Below are positions 6,431-11,860 of a DNA stretch of 21,412 nucleotides, one piece after another. Within the stretch, counting starts at the first letter, position 1, and each line of letters begins with the position of its first letter. Under the pieces are notes generated by a model that searched no databases, had not been told where the DNA came from, and saw only the letters and a list, made by a program, of their open reading frames with translations. The position numbers were made by a program, and so were the translations under genes. Source of the DNA: a virus; IMG/VR virus record IMGVR_UViG_3300007542_000231, positions 1-21,412 of that record; one strand, given 5' to 3'.

Positions 6431-6558
6431 ACTTCATCTCCGTCCATGTATTGTGACATACAACCTACGCACAATCCATCGTGCGTAAATGTAGTTTGTC
6501 TTTCGACATCACATTCAACACAGTTATCAATAAAGCGTAAGTCTTTATTCTTCTTCAT
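6427..6558 (-). CDS. Zinc-ribbon microprotein (43 aa)
   Basis: A 43-residue frame from ATG 6558 to TGA 6427. C13-V-E-C16 and C30-V-G-C33 give a classical two-knuckle zinc ribbon (DNCVECDVERQTTFTHDGLC, then VGC). The start lies inside the end of the upstream gene (stop at 6547-6545), whose GAAGAAGAATAA tail follows it. The downstream overlap is ATGA with another Cys-rich microprotein, so the two are made together. Such paired-Cys proteins often bind nucleic acid or inhibit host factors; no target can be named. Confidence 0.65.
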   Translation of the reverse strand: MKKNKDLRFIDNCVECDVERQTTFTHDGLCVGCMSQYMDGDEV

Positions 6559-6910
6559 TAGTGTATGGTTTAACTTCGTTAACAACACTTTGAAAATGTT
6601 GGTTCATCATCTCGTTAATGTATGATTGCATAGGCATAACAACTGATACACCCTCGTCTTTAACTTCCCATTTCAATACAAATGGTATTGCAATTCTTTC
6701 ATCTTGAATACTTACAACAAGATACAAAACGGATTTATCTTTCTCGCCTGTAGCTAGAGTGATACCGATGTTCTCCCATGTAGTAGATTTGTTACCGTCT
6801 AACATAGTTCCACGTACCCATAGTTGAGGTTCATCTCGTAACATAGTTACGCCTTGATTACTCAAACTCTTACGTGATATGTCATCAGGTATTACGTGTT
6901 CAAAGTTCAT
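6545..6910 (-). CDS. Hypothetical protein (121 aa)
   Basis: A 121-residue protein. It is mostly beta in pattern: 'PQLWVRGTMLDGNKSTTWENIGITLATGEKDKSVLYLVVSIQDERIAIPFVLKWEV', then a helical tail 'SYINEMMNQHFQSVVNEVKPYTNEEE'. AAAGGAAAAA precedes ATG 6910, right after a 466-base non-coding stretch, so it is probably near the 5' end of a transcript or a processed RNA. No family is recognised. It ends Asn-Glu-Glu-Glu. Confidence 0.65.
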   Translation of the reverse strand: MNFEHVIPDDISRKSLSNQGVTMLRDEPQLWVRGTMLDGNKSTTWENIGITLATGEKDKSVLYLVVSIQDERIAIPFVLKWEVKDEGVSVVMPMQSYINEMMNQHFQSVVNEVKPYTNEEE

Positions 6911-6987
6911 AACTTTTTCCTTTCTTATCGTGGTAGGTGGCGTGTTTATGCTCTTACTTTATATCGCTTTGAAACCTACCCTATCTA

Positions 6988-7113
6988 TAGATAGTTTATA
7001 ACACACAGTTAGCGAACCAAACAGGAATTACATTGTTTATATGGTTGTTCTAATCTCTAGTGCTAGGCTAGAGTTTCCTACCTTATGCGTTCCTATGTGT
7101 TATAAGCTACCTA
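6988..7113 (-). repeat. Long inverted-repeat unit 1 (18-bp stem)
   Basis: TAGATAGTTTATAACACA (6988-7005) pairs with TGTGTTATAAGCTACCTA (7096-7113), 16 of 18 Watson-Crick positions. The 90-base interior contains CTCTAG-7-CTAGAG. It is related to the units at 7221-7306 and 11894-11964. Confidence 0.65.
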
Positions 7114-7220
7114 CGTTAATACCAAGTTAGTTGCGTGGGGTATTAATTTCCTCGCTTTCACTTCATAGATAGCTTGTAACTACTTCTGTACTTATTCGCC
7201 CATTGGGTATTAAGTTTCAG

Positions 7221-7306
7221 TAGATAGCTTGTAACACACAACAGTTTTTAGCAATCGTTTACATGTCTGCAGACCTTTAACTCTGCTATGTGCTACAAGC
7301 TACCTA
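7221..7306 (-). repeat. Long inverted-repeat unit 2 (18-bp stem)
   Basis: TAGATAGCTTGTAACACA (7221-7238) pairs with TGTGCTACAAGCTACCTA (7289-7306). Compared with unit 1, the A-T pair at stem position 11 is replaced by G-C, a compensatory change. The remaining imperfect pairs are G-U on the minus strand. The interior holds TAGCA/TGCTA-type pairing and GTCTGCAGAC. Confidence 0.65.
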
Positions 7307-7376
7307 CACTACGTGGGACGGAGGTGTCCAACCCACGTAGCATGGTCGTCATCACTTGCGTGACAACGGTAGGTAA

Positions 7377-7778
7377 TTATTCTACTATCGTGATAGTAGG
7401 TACAACTAACTGTTCGTCAAGTTTAGCATATACATTGTATATGGAAGTAGGAAAGTTTGCGTCAGCAAATAGTGTAACAAGTACACCTGTTTCCTCATCT
7501 CCACTTAACGTACGCATTATCTCGATGTCAACAACATCGACTGCTTTATTAAGTAAGAAGTGTACAAAGCTAGAACCCATAGGTTCTACGATAAACTGAT
7601 TAGTTCTTCCTCCGTCACTCATTACCATAAGTTTGTGCATATCGATAACACGTTGAAACTTATCGTATCTATCTGCACGTTGTTCATTTTGTTTGGTTAT
7701 TTGTTTCATCCAAACTTTTCGTGCAATAGCACGGTCTTCTAATTTGTTATATTTTCTAGGTTTTTTGTAACCTGCCAT
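7377..7778 (-). CDS. Hypothetical protein (133 aa), basic N-terminus
   Basis: A 133-residue protein with AGAAAGGATATT before ATG 7778. Residues 1-45 are strongly basic and helical (KKPRKYNKLEDRAIARKVWM), then a mixed domain with 'GGRTNQFIVEPMGSSFVHFLLNKAVDVVDIEIMRTLSGDEETGVLVTLFAD' and 'SIYNVYAKLDEQLVVP'. A nucleic-acid contact through the N-terminus is possible. An exact hairpin CTACTATC-GT-GATAGTAG (7382-7399) covers its last codons and may mark the 3' end of the message. Family unknown. Confidence 0.65.
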   Translation of the reverse strand: MAGYKKPRKYNKLEDRAIARKVWMKQITKQNEQRADRYDKFQRVIDMHKLMVMSDGGRTNQFIVEPMGSSFVHFLLNKAVDVVDIEIMRTLSGDEETGVLVTLFADANFPTSIYNVYAKLDEQLVVPTITIVE

Positions 7779-7793
7779 ATAATATCCTTTCTG

Positions 7794-8087
7794 TTAAGCA
7801 TCGAACCAAACACCATAGTCGGCTTCGCCGAAGTGTCCATGTCCGTATGCAGTCTTGTGTGTATTGAAATCATCTTGTTCGTCGGGGTCATCTTGGTCTA
7901 ACTCTATGAGTTCGCCTAGTTCTTCTACTACAGTCCAACCACCTTCGTTATATCTAACGGCATTCATATTCTTAGTACCGTAGTCTGTGATTTCATTGAT
8001 TTTTTTTAGTGCTTCTTCTGTGCTAGAAGCAGGTATGTATGCTTCGTATTCAGCATTATATTTTAAATAATATAATTCTTCAGCCAT
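7794..8087 (-). CDS. Hypothetical acidic protein (97 aa)
   Basis: A 97-residue acidic protein. 'YYLKYNAEYEAYIPASSTEEALKKINEITDYGTKNMNAVRYNEGGWTVVEEL' has the strand-helix-strand form of small ferredoxin-like phage proteins; a second half 'LIELDQDDPDEQDDFNTHKTAYGHGHFGEADYGVWFDA' is Asp/His-rich. It starts in a TAATG overlap with the next upstream microprotein. An acidic surface of this type is seen in DNA-mimic proteins, but nothing here proves that. Confidence 0.65.
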   Translation of the reverse strand: MAEELYYLKYNAEYEAYIPASSTEEALKKINEITDYGTKNMNAVRYNEGGWTVVEELGELIELDQDDPDEQDDFNTHKTAYGHGHFGEADYGVWFDA

Positions 8088-8200
8088 TATTCTTCCTCCA
8101 TTTCATTTATCCAATCTTTTATATACATATTTTCAACAACGCTAACAGCGTCATGCCAATCTTCAGCATCAAATCTGACAAGTATTCTATAAGTTGGCAT
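8087..8200 (-). CDS. Microprotein (37 aa) with Glu-Glu-Glu tail
   Basis: A 37-residue frame (MPTYRILVRFDAEDWHDAVS, then VVENMYIKDWINEMEEE) from ATG 8200 to TAA 8087. One strand is followed by a helix (DAEDWHDAVSVVENM), a half ferredoxin-like pattern shared with 8200-8400. Both ends overlap neighbours by TAATG, and its last codons GAGGAAGAA supply the site for the next gene. Overlap on both sides supports it; function unknown. Confidence 0.65.
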   Translation of the reverse strand: MPTYRILVRFDAEDWHDAVSVVENMYIKDWINEMEEE

Positions 8201-8400
8201 TATTCCTCCTCGTATGTTTGATACATTGTATTGTCGTCATCTGTTAATTCACGCCATACGTATGGTTCAACTAACGCATTGTACATATCAAACTCAAACG
8301 AAGTTCTTGTAACTATATCGTCTATAGTTTCATGTACATCTCTGATAGTTTCGTAAGGTATGTCAACGTAAAACTTTAAACGTACTCTTTTAGTTTTCAT
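8200..8400 (-). CDS. Hypothetical protein (66 aa)
   Basis: A 66-residue protein with 'VRLKFYVDIPYETIRDVHETIDDIVTRTSFEFDMYNALVEP', again a strand-helix unit, and the end 'MYQTYEEE'. ATG 8400 lies in an ATGA overlap with the upstream stop. The GAGGAGGAA tail codons precede the next start. It may be a paralogue of the 37-residue protein next to it ('YRILVRFDAEDWHDAVSVVE'). Confidence 0.65.
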   Translation of the reverse strand: MKTKRVRLKFYVDIPYETIRDVHETIDDIVTRTSFEFDMYNALVEPYVWRELTDDDNTMYQTYEEE

Positions 8401-8672
8401 TCTTCCTCCTGTTTTAAGGCTTTAAATTCGTCAGCAATCATATTCATTTCGGTAACGAATATTTTTAAATCATCGTTGTTGATTTCTTTGAATGCAAATT
8501 CTGTAAAGTTATCACGGAATTTGTCTACTGAAAATGCAGTAGCCATAATTTTCATCTGCAATTCTTGGTTATCATCTGCAATATGTTCCATTAATACATT
8601 TTGTATTAATGAAAGCAAGTGTATTTTGCTGTATAAGTCATCAATGACTTGTGATATTTTTGCATTTGACAT
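8397..8672 (-). CDS. Hypothetical helical protein (91 aa)
   Basis: The start is ATG 8672 (MSNAKISQVIDDLY), in a TAATG overlap with the preceding gene and with GGGAGGAAACCTA as a strong ribosome site; a longer version beginning 23 codons upstream lies entirely in the previous gene. The protein is all-helical in pattern (KIHLLSLIQNVLMEHIADDN, then FKEINNDDLKIFVTEMNMIADEFKALKQEEE). It ends in Gln-Glu-Glu-Glu. No family is recognised. Confidence 0.65.
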   Translation of the reverse strand: MSNAKISQVIDDLYSKIHLLSLIQNVLMEHIADDNQELQMKIMATAFSVDKFRDNFTEFAFKEINNDDLKIFVTEMNMIADEFKALKQEEE

Positions 8673-8830
8673 TAGGTTTCCTCCCATTTTGTTATAGCTA
8701 ATTCGATTTGGTATGAATACCAATCGTAGTACTTGTGCCATGATGACACGTGTACCTTAGCGTGTATATTGTTTAATTTTGTTATTAGCAGTCCTCTGTA
8801 CCACCAATAACGCTCTTTTATTTTTATCAT
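8672..8830 (-). CDS. Small Trp/Tyr-rich protein (52 aa)
   Basis: A 52-residue frame from ATG 8830 to TAA 8672, closing in a TAATG overlap. Composition is unusual: five Trp and six Tyr, clustered in 'ERYWWYRG' and 'SSWHKYYDWYSYQIELAITKWEE'. The start codon is only three bases after the 3' end of the tRNA-like element, and no Shine-Dalgarno lies before it, so a leaderless message made by processing of that element is conceivable. GGAGG inside its last codons serves the next gene. No function recognised. Confidence 0.55.
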   Translation of the reverse strand: MIKIKERYWWYRGLLITKLNNIHAKVHVSSWHKYYDWYSYQIELAITKWEET

Positions 8831-8833
8831 AAG

Positions 8834-8916
8834 TGGACGTGGAGGGAGTTGAACCCTCGTATATCAAGCCCAAGAAATAAGGAAAACGTAAACTTGATAC
8901 TAAACCCATCACGCCC
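8834..8916 (-). ncRNA. tRNA-like element without D-arm or normal anticodon loop
   Basis: On the minus strand GGGCGTG (8916-8910) pairs with CACGTCC (8841-8835) as a 7-bp acceptor-type stem with one G-U, followed by A. Directly inside is a canonical T-arm, GAGGG-TTCAACT-CCCTC, with the exact tRNA/tmRNA T-loop. The third arm is (G)TATCAAG paired with CTTGATA(T) around a 24-base loop. Only about ten bases (ATGGGTTTA) separate acceptor and this arm, so there is no D-stem, and the loop is not an anticodon loop. Length is 83. The genomic 3' end is A-CTT, not CCA. A minimal tmRNA-like or aminoacylatable tRNA mimic, or a decayed tRNA, are the options. Confidence 0.55.
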
Positions 8917-9246
8917 ATGTGCTACCTACTACTTATACTACGTACAACAGGGGATTGTAACGTATAGTTACGTATCAGTTTAGGTAGGTAGCAATCTGCA
9001 AGACAGGTACAAGTAGACTACACGTTAACGTATTTACATTTCTGTAAGCCGTTCGTAGTATCGATGCAATTTTGTCAGAAGTCTTCGTGCAGGGACATCG
9101 CACAGTGACAGGTGGCAAACAAACAGGGACATGTGTGTTTGTAAGGCATACAACTGTATGGTATTGAATGTATTATCGTGAATTAACTTGGTAAGTAATT
9201 CGATACGTTAGAACAAACGTCTAACAAGTACGTGCCTTGCACATTG
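8917..9246 (-). other. Non-coding region with inverted repeats upstream of the tRNA-like element
   Basis: These 330 bases hold no convincing gene. TGCTACCTAC (8920-8929) is an exact inverted copy of GTAGGTAGCA (8984-8993), enclosing GTAAC-5-GTTAC. The 'ATGTGCTAC' edge matches that of the long repeats at 7289 and 11951, so this may be a divergent fourth member placed at the 5' side of the tRNA-like element. Further on, CAGGGACAT occurs twice (about 9091 and 9124), CAAACA/TGTTTG and CATAC-aact-GTATG form small stems, and GTTAGA/TCTAAC pairs near 9207-9225. A 32-codon frame (9034-9132) lacks a ribosome site. Confidence 0.45.
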
Positions 9247-9390
9247 CTACACAGCAATACGCTTAGCTTGTTCGCATTGCACTGTGGTTGCACCACAAGT
9301 GAAACACATATAAGATATTAAAGTCTTGGACTTTACGTTGGCAAATATACCAACTTTAGTCATGTGATTTCCACATAAACAATCAATCAT
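9247..9390 (-). CDS. Zinc-ribbon microprotein (47 aa)
   Basis: A 47-residue frame from ATG 9390, with GAGGAGGA five bases upstream, to TAG 9247. C4-L-C6 and C29-x2-C32, with C39, form the metal site (MIDCLCGNHMT...YMCFTCGATTVQCEQAKR). The strong ribosome site and the Cys pairs resemble the other small ribbon proteins of this block. The message contains two strong stems, GTTGG/CCAAC and AAAGTC/GACTTT, inside the coding part. The AT-rich hairpin 9408-9448 lies just upstream. Confidence 0.7.
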   Translation of the reverse strand: MIDCLCGNHMTKVGIFANVKSKTLISYMCFTCGATTVQCEQAKRIAV

Positions 9391-9407
9391 TTGTCCTCCT
9401 CATAAAC

Positions 9408-9448
9408 TTATATAATATATCTTCACAAGTATCAGATATATTATATAA
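9408..9448. repeat. Perfect 14-bp AT-rich hairpin with 13-base loop
   Basis: TTATATAATATATC (9408-9421) and GATATATTATATAA (9435-9448) are exact inverted copies; the loop is ttcacaagtatca. The loop is identical to that at 12686-12698 and close to 10979-10992. It lies between the stop at 9463 and the ribosome site at 9400 of the next gene. It could be a terminator-attenuator, an RNA-processing site, or a protein site. Confidence 0.7.
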
Positions 9449-9462
9449 ACCTAGCAACAGGT

Positions 9463-9633
9463 TTATTCTTCAAATACTAACTCTATGTTGTAGTCGTTAG
9501 CTACTTTCTTTAAAAGTATTTCTGTGTAATATCTTTTGTCGCTAGTCATTTCTTGTGTATAACCCTGCACAAATAAATATTCAATCGCTTCTAAACAATC
9601 TTCTTTACTTACTTTGTTTATTTGATTAGCCAT
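9463..9633 (-). CDS. Hypothetical protein (56 aa)
   Basis: A 56-residue frame from ATG 9633, in a TAATG overlap with GGAGGAATA before it, to TAA 9463. Helical: 'VSKEDCLEAIEYLFVQGYTQEMTSDKRYYTEILLKKVANDYNIELVFEE'. It ends in Glu-Glu. It is the last gene before hairpin 9408-9448. No family is recognised, but the coupled start and ribosome site make it a likely gene. Confidence 0.65.
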   Translation of the reverse strand: MANQINKVSKEDCLEAIEYLFVQGYTQEMTSDKRYYTEILLKKVANDYNIELVFEE

Positions 9634-9812
9634 TATTCCTCCTCTAACTGTGCTTCATATTCAAATGAAGTTTCATTAGTTTCATCTACTAAATCTACCC
9701 AAGCTATAAAACCACCTAAAACATTACTTACTGTTTCAAGTAATTCTTGTGGGGTTTTTAAAGTAGGATTATTTTTATCTTGTGTGTACGCATGTACAAC
9801 TAACTTAGCCAT
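9633..9812 (-). CDS. Hypothetical protein (59 aa)
   Basis: A 59-residue frame from ATG 9812 to TAA 9633, coupled by TAATG on both sides. 'MAKLVVHAYTQDKNNPTLKTPQELLETVSNVLGGFIAWVDLVDETNETSFEYEAQLEEE' is summarised as strand, helix (PQELLETVSNVL), strand (FIAWVDLVDE), strand: a compact alpha/beta mini-domain. The GAGGAGGAA tail codons are the ribosome site for the next gene. Function unknown. Confidence 0.65.
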   Translation of the reverse strand: MAKLVVHAYTQDKNNPTLKTPQELLETVSNVLGGFIAWVDLVDETNETSFEYEAQLEEE

Positions 9813-10162
9813 TATTCCTCCTCTGCTATAGCAGTTCTTTTATTTCTAGCTTCAATGTATTCGTAAGCTACGTTATAAACATGATTGTTTATAATATCAA
9901 ACCAACAATATTGTAGATAATCGACTACTGATTGGTCTTCTACTTTAGTATGGAAGAACATATCCCAATGTTCAGTACTCTCGTACGCCATGCTAATAAT
10001 ATCCGAGTAATATATTGGAGTTTTGCTATCAGCAAACTCTGATATACGGTCAGTAATCTCGTCATCTGTAGGTGTATCTATAAAATTGTTTTCAATTTCA
10101 TATATGAAATCCTCTTTCAATTCATCCATAAATTTATAATAATTAAATTTATCTTCAGCCAT
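9812..10162 (-). CDS. Hypothetical acidic protein (116 aa)
   Basis: A 116-residue acidic protein: 'NYYKFMDELKEDFIYEIENNFIDTPTDDEITDRISEFADSKTPIYYSDIISMAYESTEHWDMF'. The order 'DEI.DRI.E.AD...PIYY.DI' looks like one I recall from small early proteins of phages of Gram-positive hosts, without a known role. The end is Ala-Glu-Glu-Glu. The start lies in a TAATG overlap and uses the AAGGAGGAA codons of the preceding gene as ribosome site. Confidence 0.65.
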   Translation of the reverse strand: MAEDKFNYYKFMDELKEDFIYEIENNFIDTPTDDEITDRISEFADSKTPIYYSDIISMAYESTEHWDMFFHTKVEDQSVVDYLQYCWFDIINNHVYNVAYEYIEARNKRTAIAEEE

Positions 10163-10386
10163 TATTCCTCCTTATCAATTTCATTGATGTATTGTTCATG
10201 TTCTTGAACATATTGTTTGTGCCATTCATCACGACTATCTGCATAGTCTAAAGCTACGGCTTGTACTATGTGTTTCCATGTTTCATAGTTGTATGGTTCT
10301 CGCATACTACCTTGCTTATGTATGATGTCATACTTAGATAACCAATCTGCAAGATTGTCAACTGTCCATGAAGTTCTTGGTTTCAT
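10162..10386 (-). CDS. Hypothetical protein (74 aa)
   Basis: The start is ATG 10386 (MKPRTSWTVDNLADWLSKYD), in an ATGA overlap with the upstream stop; a start four codons earlier would lie wholly within that gene. The protein is helical and rich in Trp, Tyr, Asp and Glu: 'YNYETWKHIVQAVALDYADSRDEWHKQYVQEHEQYINEIDKEE'. It ends in Lys-Glu-Glu. No domain is recognised. Confidence 0.6.
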   Translation of the reverse strand: MKPRTSWTVDNLADWLSKYDIIHKQGSMREPYNYETWKHIVQAVALDYADSRDEWHKQYVQEHEQYINEIDKEE

Positions 10387-10628
10387 TCTTCTTCCCATTC
10401 GGCAACCATATCCTCAAAACATTGAGGATGTATGCCTGTAATTAACTGTTCTCTAAGTCCTTTGGACATAGAAGGAAAACAATTCTGTATTAGTTCCCCT
10501 TGATTGTAATAAAACAATCCTTGTGCTTCGACGTCTAAGATACCTGTATCGCCACAATGTATACACTGCTTAGTTTTTACAGTGTAAAAATGTCCGTCAG
10601 CAGTAAATTTTTCGTCTATTACATTCAT
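10383..10628 (-). CDS. Conserved Cys-rich phage protein (81 aa)
   Basis: An 81-residue protein with C22-I-H-C25 near a strand pair, then 'YNQGELIQNCFPSMSKGLREQLITGIHPQCFEDMVAEWEEE' with C50 and C70. The block 'G..IQ..FP..S...RE.LI.GI...CFE.MF' is one I know from many actinobacteriophage small proteins of unknown function. This is among the better taxonomic hints in the window. It ends in three Glu, and GAAGAAGAATGA overlaps the next start. Confidence 0.75.
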   Translation of the reverse strand: MNVIDEKFTADGHFYTVKTKQCIHCGDTGILDVEAQGLFYYNQGELIQNCFPSMSKGLREQLITGIHPQCFEDMVAEWEEE

Positions 10629-10630
10629 GT

Positions 10631-10951
10631 TTATTCCTCCTCAGCTATAAGCTGTTTGATACTTGGTATAGAAATTAACTTAAAGTTAGAAATTCTATGT
10701 GTGATGTGTGTTCTTAGACAAGTATCTGAACATAAGTACACGTCTAATTCTGTAGAATGGTACATATAATCATTAGTGTCTGAAAGACTTTCTTCGCATT
10801 CTTCACAACCAAAATCCCAATCATTATCTATAAGAAAATGATTATCTTGAAGAATATAATCATCGCCGTAATCGTTAGTAGCTAAAAAGTTTTCTAACTT
10901 TTCTACTATTGCAATATGCCTTTGTAAAATAGCATTCCATTTGTCAGCCAT
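10631..10951 (-). CDS. Zinc-finger-like acidic protein (106 aa)
   Basis: A 106-residue protein. The N-terminal helix 'KWNAILQRHIAIVEKLENFLA' is followed by an acidic stretch, then C49-E-E-C52 and C74-S-D-T-C78 ('FGCEECEES', 'YLCSDTCLRTHI'), probably one zinc site of the MYND/treble-clef style ('Y.CSD.C' is typical of proteins that receive a Cys knuckle followed by a helix). GAAAGGATAAC precedes ATG 10951. It ends Ala-Glu-Glu-Glu, with the GAGGAGGAA site for the next gene. Confidence 0.65.
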   Translation of the reverse strand: MADKWNAILQRHIAIVEKLENFLATNDYGDDYILQDNHFLIDNDWDFGCEECEESLSDTNDYMYHSTELDVYLCSDTCLRTHITHRISNFKLISIPSIKQLIAEEE

Positions 10952-10969
10952 TGTTATCCTTTCTTAATA

Positions 10970-11001
10970 AAAAATATCTTCACTACGTATCAGATATTTT
11001 T
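10970..11001. repeat. AT-rich hairpin with conserved 14-base loop
   Basis: AAAAATATC (10970-10978) and GATATTTTT (10993-11001) pair exactly around ttcactacgtatca. The far arm overlaps the stop codon (11000-11002) of the upstream gene. On the minus strand the second arm continues as a T-run (ATTTTTTATT), as in an intrinsic terminator, though the stem has little GC. Confidence 0.65.
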
Positions 11002-11290
11002 AATTACTCCAACCAAATATGGAGTGTTTACTCATATAGTAAGCACCGTCATATTTATTCTTGCAATGTTTTCTTGCCCAATTTATTAAATTGGTGTAAC
11101 TAGCATAACGTTCAGCCCATTCTTCATACAACGTCATACCCGATGGTGTAACGTTATTGTATATAGCGTCATCTGTCATGTTTAATTCTGTCTTGGCAAA
11201 ATGTATAGCATTTTCTAAAGAACTATACATAACTTTGTTATCAGGGTCGCTTAGCCAAGCTATAATGTCTTTAAATTCTTTAACTTTCAA
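11000..11290 (-). CDS. Hypothetical protein (96 aa), TTG start
   Basis: The best start is TTG at 11290: it has AAGGAG seven bases upstream and overlaps the end of the previous gene by 11 bases. A longer reading from an ATG at 11323 would overlap by 44 and carries no site. The product 'KVKEFKDIIAWLSDPDNKVMYSSLENAIHFAKTELNMTDDAIYNNVTPSGMTLYEEWAERYASYTNLINWARKH' is a helical protein with no domain I know. Its stop is part of hairpin 10970-11001. Confidence 0.65.
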   Translation of the reverse strand: MKVKEFKDIIAWLSDPDNKVMYSSLENAIHFAKTELNMTDDAIYNNVTPSGMTLYEEWAERYASYTNLINWARKHCKNKYDGAYYMSKHSIFGWSN

Positions 11291-11468
11291 AGTTAATCTC
11301 CTTATTTGTTTCGTATCTTTCAACCATTCTTAATACTTCTAGTATTAATTCAAGTTTTTCATAGTCATCCCACATGACTTTGTCATCTTGAAATCTTAGG
11401 TTAGCTATAGTTGTTTCAAGTCTGTCAGCTACGCTGTAACCGTTAATTTGTAAGTCTTTTAATTTCAT
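11280..11468 (-). CDS. Hypothetical helical protein (62 aa)
   Basis: A 62-residue protein: 'LKDLQINGYSVADRLETTIANLRFQDDKVMWDDYEKLELILEVLRMVERYETNKEIN'. TAGGAGAAATTA precedes ATG 11468. A Leu-rich amphipathic second half suggests a helical pair. It overlaps the next gene's TTG start and carries its AAGGAG site. Function unknown. Confidence 0.65.
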   Translation of the reverse strand: MKLKDLQINGYSVADRLETTIANLRFQDDKVMWDDYEKLELILEVLRMVERYETNKEINFES

Positions 11469-11477
11469 TAATTTCTC

Positions 11478-11666
11478 CTATTTAATTAGCAAACGTAATC
11501 TACTTTGTAGATTGTTTATATCTTTTTCAAGTTCTTCAAAATCTTCGTCTTGCATTGCATATTGACACGTACTAAGTATGTCATCTAACTCACTACACAA
11601 GCCGTAATAAAAGTCAGAACTTATAGTTTCTGAGGTGTATTTACCCCAACCTAATTGAACATTCAT
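11478..11666 (-). CDS. Hypothetical protein (62 aa)
   Basis: A 62-residue acidic protein that starts at ATG 11666 in a TAATG overlap. 'FYYGLCSELDDILSTCQYAMQDEDFEELEKDINNLQSRLRLLIK' ends in a likely coiled coil. A nine-base gap with TAGGAGA separates it from the next gene. No family is recognised. Confidence 0.6.
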   Translation of the reverse strand: MNVQLGWGKYTSETISSDFYYGLCSELDDILSTCQYAMQDEDFEELEKDINNLQSRLRLLIK

Positions 11667-11860
11667 TACAAACCTAAAGGTTCGCCACAGTTTTCACAGT
11701 CATAATCACGTAGATATATAACGTTACCTGCGTCTTTCAATATTTCTTTTGGTATTTGCTTAAAGCAATTACCACAATCTAGCATTGAGTTTTCGTCGAG
11801 TTCTAAATCCTCGTCCGATAACCCTGTTATCGCTTTGTAAAATTCGTAATCGTTTAACAC
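11666..11860 (-). CDS. Zinc-ribbon protein (64 aa), GTG start
   Basis: A 64-residue protein that begins at GTG 11860 with AAAGGATAATT before it. The N-terminus is acidic (LSDEDLELDENS). C29-G-N-C32 and C55-E-N-C58 ('LDCGNCFKQIPKEIL...DYDCENCGEPLGL') form a rubredoxin/zinc-ribbon pair. It is the first gene after the structured gap 11861-11991, and its stop overlaps the next start. Confidence 0.7.
   Translation of the reverse strand: MLNDYEFYKAITGLSDEDLELDENSMLDCGNCFKQIPKEILKDAGNVIYLRDYDCENCGEPLGL

Larger units (their letters stand above)
6911..7376 (-). ncRNA. Structured non-coding region with long covarying inverted repeats
   Basis: No credible reading frame lies in these 466 bases. They hold: GGTAGGT/ACCTACC (6932-6938/6974-6980); an 18-bp stem 6988-7005/7096-7113; TTAATACC/GGTATTAA (7116-7123/7139-7146); a TAGATAGCTTGTAAC copy (7166-7180) that could pair instead with 7099-7113; a second 18-bp stem 7221-7238/7289-7306 around the palindrome GTCTGCAGAC (7265-7274); and CTACGTGGG/CCCACGTAG (7309-7317/7332-7340). 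On the minus strand the stem mispairs are mainly G-U, so RNA read leftward would fold best. It may be one or two structured RNAs or processing signals between genes. Confidence 0.5.

Noticed and set aside
7014-7075. Possible tRNA in the interior of repeat unit 1 (GGTTCG-like loop and a 6-bp stem with 7-base loop)
   Set aside because: The loop lacks T33 and the T-stem does not pair; no acceptor stem matches.
7288-7599. Plus-strand frame of 103 codons
   Set aside because: It is antisense to the 7377-7778 gene and starts in the inverted-repeat region without a ribosome site.
8834-8916. tRNA-derived phage attachment site
   Set aside because: Both acceptor halves are present and no integrase or excisionase is visible in the window.
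9034-9132. A 32-codon minus-strand frame (and a 24-codon Cys-rich one overlapping it)
   Set aside because: No ribosome site and no overlap with neighbours; the stretch looks structured and non-coding.
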